From contig CACYMJ010000003.1 of NCBI GenBank assembly GCA_902775485.1, positions 45,258-109,257 on the forward strand: DNA of 64,000 bases. The letters are read 5' to 3'. The position numbers and the translations under genes were made by a program. The notes below the pieces were generated by a model, which did not search any database, was not told the origin of the DNA, and saw only the letters and a program-made list of their open reading frames with translations. This stretch comes from an uncultured Lachnospiraceae bacterium. GTDB taxonomy: Bacteria > Bacillota > Clostridia > Lachnospirales > Lachnospiraceae. Positions 60,305 through 64,000 of the stretch are shown here, piece after piece (position 1 is the first letter of the stretch; each line of letters begins with the position of its first letter).

Positions 60305-61528
60305 ATGAAAAAGTTAATTTCGTTGCTTCTGGCAACAGCAATGACATTCACTCTCTGTGCATGCGGCGGTGCAGCTCCGGCAGCAGGCGGCGATGCAGCG
60401 GGTGAAACATCTGAGAAGGTCAATATCAAAGCAGGTTTTATCTGCCTTCACGATGAGAATTCAACTTATGATCTTAACTTCATAACCGCCGCCAAGCAGG
60501 CTTGCGAAAAGCTCGGTGTTGAGGCTGTTATCAAGACAAATATCCCCGAAGGCCAGGAATGCTACGATGCAGCCTGTGAACTTGTTGATCAGGGATGCGG
60601 TTACATATTCGCAGATTCCTTCGGACATGAGGATTACATGATCGAAGCTGCCAAGGAATATCCCGATGTGCAGTTCTGTCATGCAACCGGTACCCGCGCT
60701 CATACAGAGAACCTTGCAAACTTCCACAATGCATTTGCTTCAATATATGAAGGCCGTTACCTTTCAGGTATCGCTGCAGGAATGAAGCTTAATGAGATGA
60801 TCGAAGAGGGCAAGATCACTGCAGACCAGGCAAAGATCGGTTACATCGGTGCTTTCACATATGCAGAGGTTATCAGCGGTTACACATCATATTTCCTCGG
60901 TGCCCGCAGCGTTTGTCCTACGGCTACGATGGAAGTTACATTTACAGGTTCATGGTATGACGAGACAGCAGAGAAGGAAGGCGCTACAAAGCTCATCTCT
61001 GACGGTTGTGTACTCATCTCCCAGCATGCCGATTCAATGGGAAGCCCTACGGCATGTGAGAACGCAGGCGTTCCGAACAGCTCATACAACGGACCTACCG
61101 ATGCAGCATGTCCCGAGACTTACATCTCATATTGTAAGATAGACTGGACTCCTTACTTTGAGGATTCCATCGTAAAGGCTGCAAAGGGTGAAACCATTCC
61201 TACGGATTACACCGGAACGCTTGAGACGGGTTCGGTCGTTATCGATCATTTCGGCAAGAATGCCGCAAAGGGAACCGAGGAAGCTGTTGAGGCTGCAAAG
61301 GCTGATATCATTGCAGGCAAGGTTCACGTATTTGACACCAAGACATTTACGGTTGAGGGCAACGAGCTTACAACATACATGGCAGATGTTGATACGGATG
61401 CCAATTACGAAGGCGATCATGAGGCCATCAAGGACGGTTACTTCAACGAATCCGGCGAAGGCATGAGAAGTGCACCTTACTTCGATCTCCAGATCGATGG
61501 TATTACACTTCTGGATACTGCATTCTGA
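60305..61528 (+). CDS. BMP-family ABC transporter substrate-binding lipoprotein
   Basis: 407 residues. Lipoprotein signal LLATAMTFTLCACGG (Cys ~17-19). The binding domain matches the PnrA/BMP (basic membrane protein) family: KAGFICLHDENSTYDLNF near the start, GCGYIFADSFGHEDYM, FCHATGTRAHTENLANFHNAFASIYEGRYLSGIAAGM (in part EGRYLSGIAAGMKLN), IGYIGAFTYAEVISGYTSYFLG and ISQHADSMGSPTACENAG. Members bind purine nucleosides or related ligands. ATG 60305 is 6 bases from GGGAGG; ATG 60299 touches it and is rejected. The ATPase and permease genes follow. Confidence 0.92.
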   Translation: MKKLISLLLATAMTFTLCACGGAAPAAGGDAAGETSEKVNIKAGFICLHDENSTYDLNFITAAKQACEKLGVEAVIKTNIPEGQECYDAACELVDQGCGYIFADSFGHEDYMIEAAKEYPDVQFCHATGTRAHTENLANFHNAFASIYEGRYLSGIAAGMKLNEMIEEGKITADQAKIGYIGAFTYAEVISGYTSYFLGARSVCPTATMEVTFTGSWYDETAEKEGATKLISDGCVLISQHADSMGSPTACENAGVPNSSYNGPTDAACPETYISYCKIDWTPYFEDSIVKAAKGETIPTDYTGTLETGSVVIDHFGKNAAKGTEEAVEAAKADIIAGKVHVFDTKTFTVEGNELTTYMADVDTDANYEGDHEAIKDGYFNESGEGMRSAPYFDLQIDGITLLDTAF

Positions 61529-61555
61529 TCGGGGATTTATCCGGGAGATAAGCAA

Positions 61556-63091
61556 TTGGAGAACAGAGAAACCGTGCTAAGCATGCGCGGTATCAGTAAA
61601 AGATTTGATCAGAAACAGGCAAATACCAATGTGGATTTTGACCTGTATAAGGGTGAGATCGTATCACTTCTGGGCGAGAACGGGAGCGGTAAGACGACCC
61701 TTATGAATATGCTCGCCGGGATATACTATCCCGACGAGGGGCAGATATACGTAAACGGCAGGGAAGTCTCTATAGGCTCCCCTGCCGAAGCCCATGCCCT
61801 GGGGATCGGTATGGTCCATCAGCATTTTAAACTGGTGGATGTTTTTACCGCCTGGGAAAACATCATACTCGGAGAAGAGGGCAAATACGACGTCGTCGCT
61901 GCCAGGGAGAGGATCAGGCAGATATGCGACAGATACGGTTTTGTCGTTGATCCCGACAAGAAGATCTATAACATGACGGTATCCGAAAAACAGACCGTCG
62001 AGATCGTAAAGGTAATATTCCGCGGAGCCGAGGTACTGATCCTTGATGAGCCTACGGCAGTTCTGACACCGCAGGAGACAGAGCGTCTGTTTGATGTTAT
62101 GCGTAACATGAGACAGGACGGCAAATCCATAATAATAATCACACACAAACTGAATGAAGTCATGGCCATATCGGACCGCGTTGTCGTTTTGCGGCGTGGA
62201 CAGTACGTGGGCCAGCTGGAGACTGCATCCACGAATCCGCAGGAGATGACGGACATGATGGTGGGACGTGCCGTAAGGCTTGATATCGAAAGGCCCGAGC
62301 CCGTCAATCCGGAGAAGAGACTCGTCATCAGCAACATAAACGTTACGGATGCAGAGGGAGTACAGAAGGTTAAGAATGTCAGCTTTTACATGAATTCCGG
62401 TGAGATCCTAGGGATCGCCGGTATATCGGGAAGCGGACAGAAGGAACTGCTCGAAGCGATCGCGGGAATACAGAAGACCGATTCGGGTTCCGTCTTATAC
62501 ATAGATGAAAACGGCAAGGAAACAGAACTGATCGGAATGCATCCGAGGGACATAAGGGAGCTCGGTGTCGCTCTTTCGTTTGTCCCCGAGGACAGACTCG
62601 GAATGGGACTTGTCGGTAACATGAACATTTCCGAAAACATGATGCTGCGTACTTTCGGTGAGAGTCACAAGTGGTTTACCGACCGCGAGAAACCGAAGAA
62701 GATCGCCAAAAATGTTGTCAGTACACTTGAGGTTTCAACACCGGGACTTGATACCCCGGTAAGGCGTCTGTCGGGAGGAAACATACAGAAGATACTCGTG
62801 GGACGTGAGATATCATCAAATCCCAAGGTACTGCTTACGGCATATGCAGTCAGGGGACTTGATATCAACAGTTCCTACAAGATATACGAGCTTATCAATG
62901 AGCAGAAGAAAAAGGGAGTTGCCGTTCTCTTTGTCGGCGAGGATCTTGATGTTCTGATGCAGATAAGCGATAAGATCATGGTATTGTGTGACGGACAGGT
63001 CAGCGATATCGTTGATGCAAAGAAGGTTACAAAGAACGAGATAGGCCTTCTTATGACAAGCCTGGAAGGAGCGCACAGCGGTGAGCACTAA
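61556..63091 (+). CDS. Nucleoside/sugar ABC transporter ATP-binding protein (two ABC domains)
   Basis: 511 residues with two ATPase domains. First: Walker A LLGENGSGKTTLMN (~38-51), MVHQHFKLVDVFTAWENI and Walker B VLILDEPTAVLTPQE (~160-174). Second: IAGISGSGQKELLEAIAGI (~285), LSGGNIQKILVGREI (~402) and a degenerate Walker B VLLTAYAVRGLDI (~423), as usual for the second domain of this CUT2-like family. It powers uptake of the ligand bound by the BMP lipoprotein. Start is TTG 61556 with GGGAG upstream. It overlaps the permease gene by 11 bases. Confidence 0.93.
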   Translation: MENRETVLSMRGISKRFDQKQANTNVDFDLYKGEIVSLLGENGSGKTTLMNMLAGIYYPDEGQIYVNGREVSIGSPAEAHALGIGMVHQHFKLVDVFTAWENIILGEEGKYDVVAARERIRQICDRYGFVVDPDKKIYNMTVSEKQTVEIVKVIFRGAEVLILDEPTAVLTPQETERLFDVMRNMRQDGKSIIIITHKLNEVMAISDRVVVLRRGQYVGQLETASTNPQEMTDMMVGRAVRLDIERPEPVNPEKRLVISNINVTDAEGVQKVKNVSFYMNSGEILGIAGISGSGQKELLEAIAGIQKTDSGSVLYIDENGKETELIGMHPRDIRELGVALSFVPEDRLGMGLVGNMNISENMMLRTFGESHKWFTDREKPKKIAKNVVSTLEVSTPGLDTPVRRLSGGNIQKILVGREISSNPKVLLTAYAVRGLDINSSYKIYELINEQKKKGVAVLFVGEDLDVLMQISDKIMVLCDGQVSDIVDAKKVTKNEIGLLMTSLEGAHSGEH

Positions 63092-64000
63092 AACAAGAGA
63101 GCCATTTATACATCTTACAAAGCGCGGCGCCATCCCGGCACATAAGGCGATGATCATAAGAATTACCGCGGTCATAGCCGCACTTATAGTATGCGCGATC
63201 GTTACCGGTATCACAACGGGCATCAATCCGCTTGAAGTATACTCATCGATCGTTGCGGGTGCATTCGGATCAGCCAGAAAGGCCTGGATAACGTTTCAGG
63301 ACATTTCGATACTGCTGATAATCGCGTTGGCACTTACGATCGCATTCCGCATGCGGTTTTGGAACATCGGAGGCGAGGGACAGGTACTTATGGGGGCACT
63401 TGGTGCCGCTGCGTGCATGATCTGCCTTGACGGAAAACTTCCGAATGCCGTCGTAATGATCCTTATGGTGATCGCATCCATCGGACTCGGAGCGCTGTGG
63501 GGATTTATTCCGGCACTGTGCAAGTCACTGTGGAATACCAATGAGACGCTCTCGACCCTTATGATGAACTACATTGCCACCCAGCTCGTTCTTTTCTTTA
63601 CGATACGCTGGGAGGTTCCGAAGGGATCGGGCAAGATCGGCATCATCAATCAGGATTCGCATACCGGATGGCTTCCGCAGCTGTTCGGCTCCAAGTATAT
63701 GCTTCCGATATTCGTTGCCGTTATAGTCACGGTATTTACGTATGTTTACATCAAATATACCAAGCACGGATATGAGATAAGAGTCGTGGGTGAATCACCG
63801 AAAACTTCCGTTTACGTCGGCATCAATGTCAGCAAGGTCTTCATCCGTACGATGCTCCTCTCCGGTGCGCTTTGCGGTCTGGCAGGCCTCCTGCTTGTGG
63901 GCGGTATCAACCATACACTCACATCCACGATCTCGGACGGGCGCGGTTTTACGGCCGTACTTGTATCATGGATGGCTCAGTTCAATCCTTTTGCGATGAT
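63081..64000 (+). CDS. ABC transporter permease, first of the BMP importer (cut by window end)
   Basis: Open from GTG 63081 to the window edge, 306 codons without a stop. AAGGAG lies 8 bases before the GTG. Multiple membrane segments; the family motif is FRMRFWNIGGEGQVLMGALG (~92-111), characteristic of nucleoside/simple-sugar permeases of the NupP/YufP type. Later segments: LMMNYIATQLVLFF, YEIRVVGESPKTSVYVGINV (cytosolic coupling region) and SGALCGLAGLLLVGG. A second permease gene is expected just beyond the window. Confidence 0.9.
   Translation, partial: MSTKTREPFIHLTKRGAIPAHKAMIIRITAVIAALIVCAIVTGITTGINPLEVYSSIVAGAFGSARKAWITFQDISILLIIALALTIAFRMRFWNIGGEGQVLMGALGAAACMICLDGKLPNAVVMILMVIASIGLGALWGFIPALCKSLWNTNETLSTLMMNYIATQLVLFFTIRWEVPKGSGKIGIINQDSHTGWLPQLFGSKYMLPIFVAVIVTVFTYVYIKYTKHGYEIRVVGESPKTSVYVGINVSKVFIRTMLLSGALCGLAGLLLVGGINHTLTSTISDGRGFTAVLVSWMAQFNPFAM

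Noticed and set aside
7-64000. CRISPR array, tRNA or rRNA genes
   Set aside because: No regularly spaced direct repeats, cloverleaf sequences or conserved rRNA segments were seen anywhere in the window.

Overview
The window looks like a chromosomal segment from a Lachnospiraceae-type Firmicute (Clostridia, of the Butyrivibrio/Roseburia kind). The reasons are a CodY regulator cotranscribed with topA, an FMN-riboswitch-controlled ECF riboflavin transporter, an azlCD pair, a BMP-type nucleoside ABC transporter, a uronate isomerase pathway, clostripain-like and GH16 lipoproteins, several GGDEF/HD-GYP proteins, frequent TTG/GTG starts with GGAGG-type ribosome binding sites, and near-consensus sigma-A promoters. 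No rRNA, tRNA, complete insertion sequence or CRISPR array was seen.

Layout. 1-5.9 kb is a worn accessory region: small unknown proteins, a chimeric pseudogene made from two sugar-biosynthesis genes, a DUF4422 glycosyltransferase, a DUF3990/XRE pair that looks like an ADP-ribosyltransferase-fold toxin-antitoxin module, a polyol-phosphate dehydrogenase, and an antitoxin whose toxin has collapsed to 22 codons. 5.9-13.8 kb holds signalling and resistance genes (GNAT, GGDEF, HD hydrolase, VanX-like dipeptidase, a TetR-CPBP-MFS operon, HD-GYP phosphodiesterase). 13.8-21.2 kb is core: topA-codY with a CodY-like box at its promoter, then YitT, a flippase-like membrane protein, pssA-psd for phosphatidylethanolamine, and divergent azlCD. 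21.3-33.8 kb carries an RsuA-type pseudouridine synthase, a GMP synthase lacking its glutaminase domain, a clostripain lipoprotein, uxaC-uxuA-uxuB for glucuronate, a GH16 beta-glucanase, a TlpA-like thioredoxin, a small peptide with a bacteriocin-type leader, and a SpoU methyltransferase.

33.8-42.9 kb is a visibly A+T-richer island between the SpoU gene and a histidine kinase. It contains a nuclease remnant, a DUF3841-like/DUF4116 repeat protein, a self-contained promoter-terminator RNA unit, a second structured leader, and a three-gene row: a 168-residue unknown protein, a 1819-residue DEDD exonuclease-RecQ-UvrD fusion, and a 184-residue unknown protein. This row is my best candidate for an undescribed (probably DNA-defence or repair) system.

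42.9-64 kb returns to core functions: a hybrid histidine kinase, a GGDEF protein, the nifS-iscU-rrf2 Fe-S operon, a hydrolase-acyltransferase-DUF6320 operon, an L,D-transpeptidase, a five-gene aromatic amino acid operon (DAHP synthase, tyrA, aroA, aroC and a trifunctional AroE-AroK-AroQ fusion), riboflavin uptake, and a BMP-family ABC importer cut by the window end. All family assignments come from reading motifs by eye; no database search was possible.
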